The notes under the pieces are model-generated. The model was given only the letters and a program-made list of their open reading frames with translations, was not told the origin of the DNA and did not search any database. From contig NZ_CP018047.1 in NCBI RefSeq assembly GCF_002009175.1, forward strand, positions 2,356,001-2,420,000: 64,000 nucleotides of DNA, in the 5' to 3' direction. The DNA is from Streptomyces niveus (GTDB lineage Bacteria; Actinomycetota; Actinomycetes; Streptomycetales; Streptomycetaceae). This document shows positions 7,236-16,268 of this stretch, one piece after another. Within the stretch, counting starts at the first letter, position 1. Each line of letters begins with the position of its first letter. The position numbers were made by a program, and so were the translations under genes.

Positions 7236-7985
7236 ATGAAGCGCAACCTTGTCATCGCCAGCATCACCGCGGCGGCTCTGATCGGCGGCGGTACGTACAC
7301 CGCGGTCGCGATGGGTGCCACCGACACCGGCGCGGACGCCGCACCGAAGACGGTCTCCTCGGCGTCGCTCGTGAACGACGACGACCGCGACGACCGGAAC
7401 GAGCCGAACGACGACCGGGACGACAACGGCGGCGGTAACGGCGGCAACGGCAAGGACGGCGCCTCGGCGGCGGGTTCGAAGCTCACCGCGGCCCAGGCCG
7501 CCGCGGCGGCGCTGAAGCAGCACCCGGGCAAGGTGGAGTCCGTCGAACTGGACGACGACGATGACGACGACGACCGCTCGTCCGCCGGCCGGCACTGGGA
7601 GGTCGACATCATCGGCCAGGACGGCAAGTGGTACGACCTGCGGGTCGACGCCTCGACCGGTGCGGTCCGCGTGGACAACGACGACGATGACGACGACGAC
7701 AACGACGACCGCCACGAGCGCGCCGCGGTGCGCGGAGCCGAGGTGGACGCCCAGGGCGCGGCCGCCGCCGCGCTCAAGAAGCACCCCGGCGCCGTGACGT
7801 CGGTCGACTCGGACGACGACGACCGCGCGGCCGGCTACTGGGAGGTGACGGTGCGGGGCGACGACGGCCGTACGCACGAGGTGACGGTCGACATGTCCTC
7901 CGGGACGGTGGCCGCGGACCGGGACGACAGCGACGACCGTGACGACCGCGACGACCGCCACGACGACCGTGGTGACGACGACTGA
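7236..7985 (+). CDS. Secreted Asp-rich protein with two PepSY domains
   Basis: A 249-residue protein with a strong ribosome binding site (GGGAGGA) and a signal peptide (MKRNLVIASITAAALIGGGTYTAVAMG). Two PepSY units follow. Unit 1 is LTAAQAAAAALKQHPGKVESVEL to WEVDIIGQDGKWYDLRVDASTG. Unit 2 is VDAQGAAAAALKKHPGAVTSV to YWEVTVRGDDGRTHEVTVDMSSG. Runs of Asp/Arg/Asn separate and flank them, and the tail is Asp-rich. PepSY domains often inhibit proteases or sit beside two-component systems. The acidic runs match those in the kinase sensor loop, so the pair probably deals with the same cationic signal (inference). Confidence 0.9.
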   Translation: MKRNLVIASITAAALIGGGTYTAVAMGATDTGADAAPKTVSSASLVNDDDRDDRNEPNDDRDDNGGGNGGNGKDGASAAGSKLTAAQAAAAALKQHPGKVESVELDDDDDDDDRSSAGRHWEVDIIGQDGKWYDLRVDASTGAVRVDNDDDDDDDNDDRHERAAVRGAEVDAQGAAAAALKKHPGAVTSVDSDDDDRAAGYWEVTVRGDDGRTHEVTVDMSSGTVAADRDDSDDRDDRDDRHDDRGDDD

Positions 7986-8014
7986 TCTCCGCGGCCCCGG
8001 GCCGCGCACGGCCT

Positions 8015-8054
8015 CGGGCGCCGGACAGGACACACACGTCCCGTCCGGCGCCCG
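8015..8054 (+). terminator. Stem-loop after the PepSY gene
   Basis: A perfect 12-bp inverted repeat (CGGGCGCCGGAC at 8015-8026 and its complement at 8043-8054) with a 16-nt loop begins 30 bp after the PepSY stop codon. No long T-run follows. Confidence 0.65.
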
Positions 8055-8135
8055 AATACGTCCCGGATCACACCGGGACCGGCGGTGCCGATACGGCGCC
8101 CGTACTCGGGCGGCCCCCGACAACACCGCGAGCGC

Positions 8136-8173
8136 CTGCGGCAGCCGTCCTGGGACCGCGACGGCTGCCGCAG
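8136..8173. terminator. Second perfect stem-loop in the PepSY/MeaB convergent gap
   Basis: CTGCGGCAGCCGTC (8136-8149) and its exact complement (8160-8173) form a 14-bp stem with a 10-nt loop. It lies between convergent genes and about 80 bp downstream of the MeaB stop, so it most likely terminates the minus-strand meaB transcript or works in both directions. Confidence 0.65.
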
Positions 8174-8250
8174 GGCGCAGCGGAATCCGGCAACCCGCCG
8201 AGGCGCCGCAGCCGCGTCACCGTCCGGGCGGATCGCGGCGGCCGGCGGTG

Positions 8251-9210
8251 CTAGCCGCCCGTCAGCCCCGCCACCAGTTCGTCCGCCGCCGCGTACGGGT
8301 CCAGTTCGCCCGCGACGATCCGGCGTGCCAGCGAACCCAGGCGCCGGTCGCCGCGCAGGTCGTCGATGCGTTCGCGGAGGGCGGTGACCGCGATGGTCTC
8401 CACCTCGCGGGCCGCGCGCCGGGTGCGCCGCTGGTCGAGCACGTCGTGCTTCTCCAGCCACGCGCGGTGCTTCTCCAGCGCCTCGACGAACTCGTCGATG
8501 CCCTGGTTGCGCGCCGCCACCGTCTTGACGATGGGCGGGCGCCAGTCGGCGGGGCCGCGGGCCTCGCCGAGGCCGAGCATGTGGTTCAGCTCGCGCGCCG
8601 TCGCGTCCGCGCCGTCGCGGTCCGCCTTGTTGACGACGTAGAGGTCACCGATCTCCAGGATCCCGGCCTTGGCCGCCTGGATGCCGTCCCCCATACCGGG
8701 CGCGAGGAGCACCACCGAGGTGTCGGCCTGGGAGGCGATCTCCACCTCCGACTGACCGACCCCGACGGTCTCCACCAGGATCACGTCGCAGCCGGCCGCG
8801 TCCAGCACCCGGATCGCCTGCGGCGCCGACCAGGCGAGCCCGCCGAGATGGCCGCGGGTGGCCATGGAGCGGATGTAGACCCCGGGGTCCGACGCGTGGT
8901 CGGACATCCGGACCCGGTCCCCGAGCAGCGCGCCGCCGGAGAAGGGTGACGACGGGTCGACGGCCAGGACGCCGACGCGCTTGCCCGCCTTGCGGTAGGC
9001 GGACACCAGCGCCGATGTCGTCGTCGACTTGCCGACACCGGGCGAACCGGTCAGCCCGATGACGTACGCGCCGCCCGCCAGGGGCGCCAGCGCGGCCATC
9101 ACCTCGCGCAGCTGCGGCGACGCCCCTTCGACCAGCGAGATCAGCCGTGCCACCGCCCGGGGCCGGCCTTCCCGTGCCTGGGCCACCAGTTGGGGGACGT
9201 CCACCGTCAT
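8251..9210 (-). CDS. meaB: MeaB, methylmalonyl-CoA mutase-associated GTPase
   Basis: A 319-residue G3E-family GTPase. Motifs are Walker A GLTGSPGVGKSTTTSALV, the VDPSSPFSGGALLGDRVRM switch, VILVETVGVGQSE (Walker B region) and the NKAD guanine specificity motif. The C-terminal dimerisation helices are present. MeaB gates cofactor loading and protects adenosylcobalamin-dependent methylmalonyl-CoA mutase. Nearby thiolase and methylmalonyl-CoA epimerase genes support this assignment. The mutase itself is not in the window. The gene ends in TAG at 8251-8253. Confidence 0.94.
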   Translation of the reverse strand: MTVDVPQLVAQAREGRPRAVARLISLVEGASPQLREVMAALAPLAGGAYVIGLTGSPGVGKSTTTSALVSAYRKAGKRVGVLAVDPSSPFSGGALLGDRVRMSDHASDPGVYIRSMATRGHLGGLAWSAPQAIRVLDAAGCDVILVETVGVGQSEVEIASQADTSVVLLAPGMGDGIQAAKAGILEIGDLYVVNKADRDGADATARELNHMLGLGEARGPADWRPPIVKTVAARNQGIDEFVEALEKHRAWLEKHDVLDQRRTRRAAREVETIAVTALRERIDDLRGDRRLGSLARRIVAGELDPYAAADELVAGLTGG

Positions 9211-9271
9211 CCGTACCGCGCTCCGTTCCGATCCGATCCGTTGTCAGCGACCCTGGCCATCGTGTTGCCGG

Positions 9272-10477
9272 CTACGCCTTCGGCACCCGCACGATCAGCG
9301 CGTCGCCCTGGCCGCCGCCGCCGCAGAGCGCCGCCGCGCCCACGCCGCCGCCGCGCCGCTTCAGTTCGAGCGCGAGGTGCAGCACCAGCCGGGCGCCGGA
9401 CATGCCGATCGGGTGACCGAGGGCGATCGCGCCGCCGTTCACGTTCACCTTTTCAGGGGACACCCCCAGCTCCTTCGTCGACTGGACGGCGACCGCGGCG
9501 AACGCCTCGTTCATCTCGATCAGATCCAGGTCGTCGACGGCGAGGCCCTCCTTCTTCAGCGCGTGCCTGATCGCGTTCGCGGGCTGCGACTGGAGCGAGT
9601 TGTCCGGCCCCGCCACATTGCCGTGCGCGCCGATCTCCGCGATCCACTCCAGGCCCAGTTCCAGCGCCTTGGCCTTGCTCATGACCACGACGGCCGCCGC
9701 GCCGTCGGAGATCTGCGACGAGGAGCCCGCCGTGATCGTGCCGTCCTTGGCGAAGGCGGGCCGCAGCCGGCCCAGGGACTCGACGGTGGTCTCGGGACGG
9801 ATGCCCTCGTCCTGGTCGAAGACCACCGGGTCGCCCTTGCGCTGCGGGATCTCGACGGGCGTGATCTCGGCCCGGAAGACACCGTTCTCCCGCGCGGCGG
9901 CGGCCCGCTGGTGCGACTGCGCCGCGACCTCGTCCTGCTCGGGCCTGGCGATCGCGAGACGGGTGTTGTGCTTCTCCGTCGAGGCGCCCATGGCGATCGA
10001 CTCGAACGGGTCGGTCAGACCGTCGTACGCCATCGCGTCCAGCATCTCGATCGCGCCGTACTTGTAGCCCTCACGGGACTTCGGCAGCAGATGCGGCGCG
10101 TTGGTCATGGACTCCTGGCCGCCCGCGACCACGACGTCGAACTCGCCCGCGCGGATCAGCTGGTCGGCCAGCGCGATCGCGTCGAGGCCGGAGAGACAGA
10201 CCTTGTTGATCGTGAGCGCGGGGACGTCCATCGGGATGCCGGCCTTGACGGCGGCCTGCCGCGCCGGGATCTGTCCCGCCCCGGCCTGGAGCACCTGCCC
10301 CATGATCACGTACTGCACCTGCGCCCCGGTGACACCGGCCCGCTCCAGCGCGGCCTTGATGGCGAAGCCGCCGAGATCGGCGCCGGAGAAGGACTTCAGC
10401 GATCCGAGCAGCCTGCCCATGGGCGTACGCGCACCGGCGACGATGACGGAGGTGTTTCGGGTGTTCGAATCCGGCAT
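9272..10477 (-). CDS. Acetyl-CoA C-acetyltransferase (thiolase)
   Basis: A 401-residue thiolase starting [25 protein letters not shown]. The frame is open 21 codons further, but the ATG at 10477 starts the family-conserved N-terminus. The active-site Cys lies in [15 protein letters not shown], the His in [17 protein letters not shown] and the second Cys in GGGGQGDAL. It condenses two acetyl-CoA to acetoacetyl-CoA or cleaves it. It lies 61 bp upstream of meaB on the same strand, probably in one transcript. A 7-4-7 inverted repeat about 30-48 bp upstream may regulate it. Confidence 0.94.
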   Translation of the reverse strand: MPDSNTRNTSVIVAGARTPMGRLLGSLKSFSGADLGGFAIKAALERAGVTGAQVQYVIMGQVLQAGAGQIPARQAAVKAGIPMDVPALTINKVCLSGLDAIALADQLIRAGEFDVVVAGGQESMTNAPHLLPKSREGYKYGAIEMLDAMAYDGLTDPFESIAMGASTEKHNTRLAIARPEQDEVAAQSHQRAAAARENGVFRAEITPVEIPQRKGDPVVFDQDEGIRPETTVESLGRLRPAFAKDGTITAGSSSQISDGAAAVVVMSKAKALELGLEWIAEIGAHGNVAGPDNSLQSQPANAIRHALKKEGLAVDDLDLIEMNEAFAAVAVQSTKELGVSPEKVNVNGGAIALGHPIGMSGARLVLHLALELKRRGGGVGAAALCGGGGQGDALIVRVPKA

Positions 10478-10507
10478 GAGATGGGACCCCTTTGCCTGAC
10501 GATTGGG

Positions 10508-10525
10508 GGTTAACGAGGGTTCACC
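10508..10525. promoter_or_regulatory. Inverted repeat upstream of the thiolase
   Basis: GGTTAAC-GAGG-GTTCACC is a 7-4-7 imperfect inverted repeat (one mismatch pair), 30 bp upstream of the thiolase ATG in the region divergent from the epimerase. It suits a TetR-like operator; the regulator is unknown. Confidence 0.4.
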
Positions 10526-10618
10526 AAATGTACTGACCACTCAGGTCCCGGGTCACCTGGCAACGAGTGTGACGGCGCGCACGTTGCGTAACCGGTCGGT
10601 TGGCGCTGCACTGTGCGC

Positions 10619-11056
10619 ATGCTGACGCGAATCGACCACATCGGAATCGCCTGTCACGACCTCGACGCCACCGTCGAGTTCTACCGGGCCACCTACGGCT
10701 TCGAGGTGTTCCACACCGAGGTCAACGAGGAGCAGGGCGTACGGGAGGCCATGCTCAAGATCAACGAGACCTCGGACGGCGGGGCCTCGTACCTCCAGCT
10801 GCTCGAACCCATCCGCGAGGACTCGGCCGTGGGCAAGTGGCTGGCCAAGAACGGTGAGGGGGTCCACCACATCGCCTTCGGCACCGCCGATGTCGACGGC
10901 GACTCGGAGGCGATCCGGGAGAAGGGGGTGCGGGTCCTGTACGACGAGCCGCGCACCGGCTCCATGGGCTCCCGCATCACGTTTCTCCACCCCAAGGACT
11001 GTCACGGAGTCCTGACGGAACTCGTCACCTCGGCGGCGAAGCCCCAAGAGCACTGA
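10619..11056 (+). CDS. mce: Methylmalonyl-CoA epimerase
   Basis: A 145-residue VOC-superfamily protein (MLTRIDHIGIACHDLDATVEFY). It has two glyoxalase-type beta-alpha-beta-beta-beta modules and metal ligands in the IDHIGIA, YLQLLEP, VHHIAFG and GVLTELV strands. It interconverts (2R)- and (2S)-methylmalonyl-CoA so that the mutase can use it. A GTG two codons earlier (10613) is an alternative start; neither has a clear Shine-Dalgarno sequence. It is divergent from the thiolase/meaB unit and tandem with scy. Confidence 0.94.
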   Translation: MLTRIDHIGIACHDLDATVEFYRATYGFEVFHTEVNEEQGVREAMLKINETSDGGASYLQLLEPIREDSAVGKWLAKNGEGVHHIAFGTADVDGDSEAIREKGVRVLYDEPRTGSMGSRITFLHPKDCHGVLTELVTSAAKPQEH

Positions 11057-11224
11057 CCCGAACGATTCCCGGCCCGGTAGAGTGGGCCGCTCCGGGCCGG
11101 GGCCGGGTCGGGGCGGCGCCCCGGCCGATGATCTGTCACCATTCCCCGGGGGCCGTCCGCCCGTCGGGCGGTGTCGAATGCGGAGTTGCCAGAGTTGCGA
11201 CCAGGGGACGGATGGGACCGCGCA

Positions 11225-14200
11225 GTGCGGGGCTACGAACGCCAGGAGAGCCACCGAGCTGACGACGACCACCTCTCGCGGTTCGAAGCCGAGATGGATC
11301 GGCTGAAGACCGCGCGGGAGAAGGCCGTCCAGCACGCCGAGGACCTCGGTTACCAGGTCGAAGTACTGCGCGCGAAACTGCACGAGGCGCGCCGCAACCT
11401 CGCGTCCCGGCCCTCCTACGACAACGCCGACATCGGCTACCAGGCCGAGCAGATGCTCCGCAACGCGCAGATCCAGGCCGACCAGCTGCGCACCGACGCC
11501 GAGCGCGAGCTGCGCGACGCCCGCGCCCAGACGCAGCGCATCCTCCAGGAGCACGCCGAGCACCAGGCGAGGCTCCAGGCCGAGCTGCACGCCGAGGCGG
11601 TGCAGCGCCGCCAGCGGCTCGACCAGGAGCTGGCCGAGCGCCGCCAGACCGTCGAGTCGCACGTCAACGAGAACGTCGCCTGGGCCGAGCAGCTGCGCGG
11701 CCGCACCGAGACGCAGGCCCGCAGGCTGCTGGACGAGTCACGCGCCGAGGCCGAGAAGTCCCTGGGCGCCGCCCGCGCGGAGGCCACGAGGGTCGCCGAG
11801 GAGGCCCGCCGCCGGCTCGGCGCCGAGTCCGAGACCGCCCGTGCCGAGGCCGAGGCGATCCTGCAGCGCGCCCGCAAGGACGCCGAGCGACTGCTCAACG
11901 CCGCCTCCACGCAGGCGCAGGAGGCCACCAGCCACGCCGAGCAGCTGCGTAGTACGACGACGGCCGAGTCCGACCAGGCACGCCAGCAGGCGGGCGAGCT
12001 GAGCCGGTCGGCCGAACAGCGCATACAGGAGGCGGACGAGCGGCTGCGCGAGGCCCGCGCCGAGGCCGAGAAGCTGGTCTCCGAGGCCAAGGAAACCGCG
12101 GTCAAGCGACTGGCCGGGGCCGAGACCCAGTACGAGCAGCGCACCCGTACCGCCAAATCCGAGATCGCCCGGCTCGTCGGTGAGGCCACGAAGGAGTCGG
12201 AGGCGCTGAAGGCGGAGGCCGAGCAGGCGCTCGCCGACGCCCGCGCCGAGTCCGAGAAGATGGTCACCGAGGCGGCGGAGAAGGCCCGTACGGCCGCCTC
12301 CGAGGACACCGCCGCCCAGCTCGCCAAGGCCGCCCGTACCGCCGAGGAAGTCCTCACCAAGGCGTCCGACGACGCCAGGGCCACCACCCGCGCCGCGAGC
12401 GAGGAGGCCGAGCGCATCCGCGGCGAGGCCGAGGCCGAGGCGGACCGGCTGCGCGGCGAGGCGGCCGAGCAGGCCGACCAGCTGAAGGGCGCGGCCAAGG
12501 ACGACACCAAGGAGTACCGCGCCAAGACGGTCGAGCTCCAGGAGGAGGCCCGCCGGCTGCGCGGCGAGGCCGAGACGCTGCGTTCCGAGGCCGTCGCCGA
12601 GGGCGAGCGCATCCGGGGCGAGGCGCGCCGGGAGGCCGTCCAGCAGATCGAGGAGGCGGCCAGCACCGCCGAGGAGCTGCTGACCAAGGCCCGCGCCGAC
12701 GCCGACGAGCTGCGCGCCACCGCGTCCACGGACAGCGAGCGGGTCCGTACGGAGGCCATCGAGCGCGCCACGACGCTGCGCAAGCAGGCCGAGGAGACCC
12801 TGGAGCGCACCCGCGCCGAGGCGGACCGGCTGCGCGCCGAGGGCGAGGAGCAGGCCGAGGAGACGAAGACCGCCGCCGAGCGGGCCGCGGTCGAGCTGCG
12901 CGAGGAGACCGAGCGGGGGGTCGAGGCCCGCAGGGCCGAGGCCGCCGACGAGCTGACCCGGCTGCACACCGAGGCCGAACAGCGCCTGAGCGGCGCGGAG
13001 TCGGCGCTGACCGACGCCCGCGCCGAGAGCGAGCGGATCCGCCGTGAGGCGGCCGAGGAGACGGAGCGGCTGCGCGCGGAGGCCGCCGAGCGGCTGCGTA
13101 CGCTCCAGGCCCAGGCCGAGCAGGAGGCCGAGCGGCTGCGCGACGAGGCGTCCGCGGACGCCGCCCGGTCCCGTGCCGAGGGCGAGTCGACGGCGGTACG
13201 GCTGCGGGACGAGGCAGCCGAGGAGGCCGAGCGGGTCAAGTCCGAGGCCCGGGAGAGCGCCGACCGGCTGCGCGCGGAGGCCGCCGCCGCGGCGGAGCGG
13301 GTGGGGACCGAGGCGGCCGAGGCGCTTGACGCCGCGCAGGAGGAGGCGAGCCGCCGCCGCCGCGAGGCCGAGGAGCTGCTGACGGCCGCCCGTACGGAGG
13401 CGGACCAGGAGCGCGAGCGGGCCCGCGAGCAGAGCGAGGAGCTGCTGGCCTCGGCGCGCAAGCGGGTCGACGAGGCGCAGACCGAGGCGGCGCGGCTGGT
13501 CGAGGAGGCCGATTTCCGCGCCACGGAGATGGTGTCGGCCGCCGAGCAGACGGCGCAGCAGGTACGGGACGCGGTCGCCGGGCTGCACGACCAGGCCGAG
13601 CAGGAGATCTCGGGGCTGCGTTCCGCGGCCGAGCACGCGGCCGACCGGACGAGGTCGCAGGCGCAGGAGGAGGCGGACCGGGTCCGCTCCGACGCGTACG
13701 CGGAGCGCGAGCGCGCCGCGGAGGACGTGACGCGGCTGCGCGGACGTGCCCAGGAGGAGACCGAGGCGGCGCGGGCGCACGCCGAGCGCACCGTCGGCGA
13801 GGCGGTCGCGGAGGCGGAGCGGCTGCGCGCGGAGAGCTCCGAGTACGCGCAGCGGCTGCGGACCGAGGCCTCGGACTCCCTGGCCACCGCCGAGCAGGAC
13901 GCCGCACGCGCCCGCCAGGAGGCGCGCGACGACGCCAACCGCATCCGGGGCGACGCGGCGGAGCAGGCGGACCGGCTCATCGGCGAGGCGACGAGCGAAT
14001 CGGAGCGCATGCGCGCCGAGGCCGCCGACACCGTCAACTCGGCGCAGCGGGCGGCCGAACGGCTGCGCGCGGAGGCGGAGCGGGTCAAGTCGGACGCCGA
14101 CGCCTCGGCCGAACAGACCATCAGTGACGCGATCACCGAGTCGGACCGGCTGCTCGACGACGCGCGGGCGAGCGCGTCCAAGCGCCGCGGCGACGCGGCC

Positions 14201-14965
14201 GAGCAGGCCGACCAGCTCATCAACAAGGCCCAGGAGGAGGCGTTGCGCGCCGCCACCGAGGCGGAGGCGCAGGCCGACGCGATGGTGGGCGCCGCGCGCT
14301 CCGAGGCGGCGCGGATCCACGCGGACGCGACGGTCGAGGGCAACTCCCTGGTGGAGAAGGCCCGTACGGACGCCGACGAGTTGCTGGTCGGGGCGCGCAA
14401 CGACGCCACGGCGATCCGCGAACGCACCGAGGAGCTGCGGGTGCGGGTCGAGGGCGAGATCGACCAGCTGCACGAGCGGGCGCGGCGCGAGACGTCCGAG
14501 CAGATGAAGAACGCGGGCGAACGCGTCGACAAGCTGGTCAAGGCGGCCACCGAGCAGCAGGCCGAGGCCGCGGAGAAGGCCAAGTCCCTGGTGGCGGAGG
14601 CCGGTTCGGAAGCGAGCAAGGTCCGGATCGCGGCGGTGAAGAGGGCCGAGGCGCTGCTGAAGGAAGCGGAGCTGAAGAAGGCCGAACTGACCCGTGCGGG
14701 TGAGAAGTTGCTCGCTGACGCGGAGACGGAGGCGGCCCGGACCGTCGAGGAGGGCCGGCGTGAACTCGACGTCCTCGTTCGCCGTCGCGAGGACATCCAG
14801 GCCGAGATCTCTCGTGTGCAGGACGTGTTGGAAGCGTTGGAATCCTTCGAGACTCCGGCCGCGAGTGGCAAGACGGGTTCAGGCGGCGGCTCCGGCGGGG
14901 GTAACGTCAAGGCGGGTGCGGCGGCGGGTGTTACCCGTTCGGGTGGCAAGCCGTCCGACAGTTAG
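11225..14965 (+). CDS. scy: Scy, polarisome coiled-coil scaffold
   Basis: About 1246 residues, almost entirely Ala/Glu/Arg coiled coil. The N-terminus (RGYERQESHRADDDHLSRFEAEMDRLK) resembles a DivIVA-like head. It is followed by more than 1000 residues of repeating EAERLRxEA units with heptad/hendecad character. The C-terminal helix (ELDVLVRRREDIQAEISRVQDVLEAL) ends in a Gly/Ser-rich tail. Scy scaffolds the tip-organising centre of Streptomyces hyphae with DivIVA and FilP. I prefer the GTG at 11225 because the conserved region starts there; a GTG at 11171 would add 18 residues. The final stop codon is formed at the edge of a MITE-like element. Confidence 0.9.
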   Translation: MRGYERQESHRADDDHLSRFEAEMDRLKTAREKAVQHAEDLGYQVEVLRAKLHEARRNLASRPSYDNADIGYQAEQMLRNAQIQADQLRTDAERELRDARAQTQRILQEHAEHQARLQAELHAEAVQRRQRLDQELAERRQTVESHVNENVAWAEQLRGRTETQARRLLDESRAEAEKSLGAARAEATRVAEEARRRLGAESETARAEAEAILQRARKDAERLLNAASTQAQEATSHAEQLRSTTTAESDQARQQAGELSRSAEQRIQEADERLREARAEAEKLVSEAKETAVKRLAGAETQYEQRTRTAKSEIARLVGEATKESEALKAEAEQALADARAESEKMVTEAAEKARTAASEDTAAQLAKAARTAEEVLTKASDDARATTRAASEEAERIRGEAEAEADRLRGEAAEQADQLKGAAKDDTKEYRAKTVELQEEARRLRGEAETLRSEAVAEGERIRGEARREAVQQIEEAASTAEELLTKARADADELRATASTDSERVRTEAIERATTLRKQAEETLERTRAEADRLRAEGEEQAEETKTAAERAAVELREETERGVEARRAEAADELTRLHTEAEQRLSGAESALTDARAESERIRREAAEETERLRAEAAERLRTLQAQAEQEAERLRDEASADAARSRAEGESTAVRLRDEAAEEAERVKSEARESADRLRAEAAAAAERVGTEAAEALDAAQEEASRRRREAEELLTAARTEADQERERAREQSEELLASARKRVDEAQTEAARLVEEADFRATEMVSAAEQTAQQVRDAVAGLHDQAEQEISGLRSAAEHAADRTRSQAQEEADRVRSDAYAERERAAEDVTRLRGRAQEETEAARAHAERTVGEAVAEAERLRAESSEYAQRLRTEASDSLATAEQDAARARQEARDDANRIRGDAAEQADRLIGEATSESERMRAEAADTVNSAQRAAERLRAEAERVKSDADASAEQTISDAITESDRLLDDARASASKRRGDAAEQADQLINKAQEEALRAATEAEAQADAMVGAARSEAARIHADATVEGNSLVEKARTDADELLVGARNDATAIRERTEELRVRVEGEIDQLHERARRETSEQMKNAGERVDKLVKAATEQQAEAAEKAKSLVAEAGSEASKVRIAAVKRAEALLKEAELKKAELTRAGEKLLADAETEAARTVEEGRRELDVLVRRREDIQAEISRVQDVLEALESFETPAASGKTGSGGGSGGGNVKAGAAAGVTRSGGKPSDS

Positions 14966-15124
14966 GGCCTGTCGTCTGGAACAGGCCGGATCAGTGAGCG
15001 GGGTCTGGTGTCGTGGATCGCAAGGCGGAGGAGGGAGTCATGGCGGAGCCATGCCGACCGACGACAACGCGGCGAGGCGCGGCACCAGGGCACGCGAGCC
15101 CGGCAAGTTCCAGACGACAGGCCC
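14965..15124. mobile_element. MITE-like element with 18-bp terminal inverted repeats
   Basis: GGGCCTGTCGTCTGGAAC (14965-14982) is repeated as its exact complement at 15107-15124, bounding a 160-bp segment with no credible ORF. The inner part (GGATCGCAAGGCGGAGGAGG and following) resembles, from memory, a dispersed Streptomyces repeat. The flanks are TTA on the left and CTA on the right, so a target duplication is only partial (TA). The left terminal G is also the last base of the scy TAG stop. It looks like a non-autonomous transposon remnant. Confidence 0.75.
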
Positions 15125-15195
15125 CTACCACTCAAAAGGCTGGACATTCTCCAGATCAAACCGGCATCCGCTCGATGACACGCCGCTTCGGCGCC

Positions 15196-15201
15196 TAGGA
15201 T
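15196..15201 (+). promoter_or_regulatory. Possible filP -10 box
   Basis: TAGGAT lies 40 bp before the filP ATG, and ATGACA at 15175-15180 could act as a -35 with a short 15-bp spacer. A separate promoter here would let filP be expressed despite the MITE-like element separating it from scy. Confidence 0.35.
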
Positions 15202-15241
15202 TCCCCCTATCACCTCACCGGTCTCATTCGACAGGAACCCC

Positions 15242-16180
15242 ATGAGCGACACTTCCTCCCCATTCGGCTTCGAGCTCGTGCGGCGTGGTTACGACCGCGG
15301 TCAGGTGGATGACCGCATTACCAAGCTCGTCGCCGATCGTGACAGCGCTCTCGCACGGATCACCGCACTGGAAAAGCGGATCGAGGAGCTCCACCTCGAA
15401 ACGCAGAACGCTCAGGCCCAGGTCACCGACGCGGAGCCGTCGTACGCCGGCCTGGGAGCGCGCGTCGAGAAGATCCTCCGCCTCGCCGAGGAGGAGGCGA
15501 AGGACCTGCGCGAAGAGGCCCGTCGCGCCGCCGAACAGCACCGTGAGCTCGCCGAGTCGGCGGCCCAGCAGGTGCGCAACGACGCCGAGGCGTTCTCCGC
15601 CGACCGCAAGGCGAAGGCCGAGGACGAGGGCGTCCGCATCGTCGAGAAGGCGAAGGGCGAGGCCTCGACCCTGCGCACCGAGGCGCAGAAGGACGCGCAG
15701 CAGAAGCGCGAGGAGGCGGACGCGCTCTTCGAGGAGACCCGCGCCAAGGCCGCCCAGGCCGCCGCGGACTTCGAGACGAACCTCGCCAAGCGGCGTGAGC
15801 AGTCCGAGCGTGACCTGGCCTCGCGTCAGGCGAAGGCCGAGAAGCGCCTGGCGGAGATCGAGCACCGCGCCGAGCAGCTGCGTCTGGAGGCGGAGAAGCT
15901 CCGTACGGACGCGGAGCGCCGTGCCCGTCAGACGGTGGAGACCGCGCAGCGCCAGGCCGAGGACATCGTGGCCGACGCGAACGCCAAGGCCGACCGGATC
16001 CGCAGCGAATCGGAGCGCGAGCTGGCGGCGCTCACCAACCGCCGCGACTCGATCAACGCCCAGCTGACCAACGTCCGCGAGATGCTGGCCACGCTGACCG
16101 GCGCGGCCGTCGCCGCGGCGGGTTCGCCGGCGGAGGACGAGCCGATCTCCCGCGGGGTTCCGGCCCAGCAGTCGCGCTAG
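15242..16180 (+). CDS. filP: FilP, intermediate filament-like coiled-coil protein
   Basis: A 312-residue protein with an N-terminal DivIVA-like segment (SPFGFELVRRGYDRGQVDDRITKLVADRDSA), a short break (YAGLGARVEKILRLAEEEAKDL) and a long Ala/Glu/Lys/Arg coiled-coil rod to about residue 285. It ends in a Pro-containing tail. FilP forms cytoskeletal networks near hyphal tips and interacts with DivIVA and Scy. The order scy-filP supports the assignment. The start has AGGA 6 nt upstream of the ATG. A strong terminator follows at 16213. Confidence 0.92.
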   Translation: MSDTSSPFGFELVRRGYDRGQVDDRITKLVADRDSALARITALEKRIEELHLETQNAQAQVTDAEPSYAGLGARVEKILRLAEEEAKDLREEARRAAEQHRELAESAAQQVRNDAEAFSADRKAKAEDEGVRIVEKAKGEASTLRTEAQKDAQQKREEADALFEETRAKAAQAAADFETNLAKRREQSERDLASRQAKAEKRLAEIEHRAEQLRLEAEKLRTDAERRARQTVETAQRQAEDIVADANAKADRIRSESERELAALTNRRDSINAQLTNVREMLATLTGAAVAAAGSPAEDEPISRGVPAQQSR

Positions 16181-16212
16181 TCAGACGGAGCGGTTCCGCA
16201 AGTAACGATCGT

Positions 16213-16249
16213 GCAAGCCCCCCGCCACCGGAGTGGCGGGGGGCTTTGC
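16213..16249 (+). terminator. Strong rho-independent terminator after filP
   Basis: GCAAGCCCCCCGCCAC pairs with GTGGCGGGGGGCTTTGC around a CGGA loop, an almost perfect 16-bp stem with an included TTT on the downstream arm. It lies 33 bp after the filP stop. Confidence 0.85.
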
Positions 16250-16256
16250 GCACCCA

Positions 16257-16262
16257 TAGGTT
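16257..16262 (+). promoter_or_regulatory. -10 box of a predicted leaderless ABC gene
   Basis: TAGGTT is followed by exactly 6 nt and ATG 16269, and no Shine-Dalgarno sequence is present. The -35 would fall inside the filP terminator and is not recognisable. Confidence 0.5.
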
Positions 16263-16268
16263 GTCCGC

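Noticed and set aside
11437..14949. Open frames of 1170 and 911 residues antisense to scy
   Set aside because: They are mirror images of the repetitive GC-rich scy sequence (Ser/Arg/Ala runs), lack ribosome binding sites and known domains, and have reversed codon-position GC bias.
15013..15198. Small ORF inside the MITE-like element
   Set aside because: It runs through a terminal inverted repeat, resembles no protein, and such elements are non-coding.
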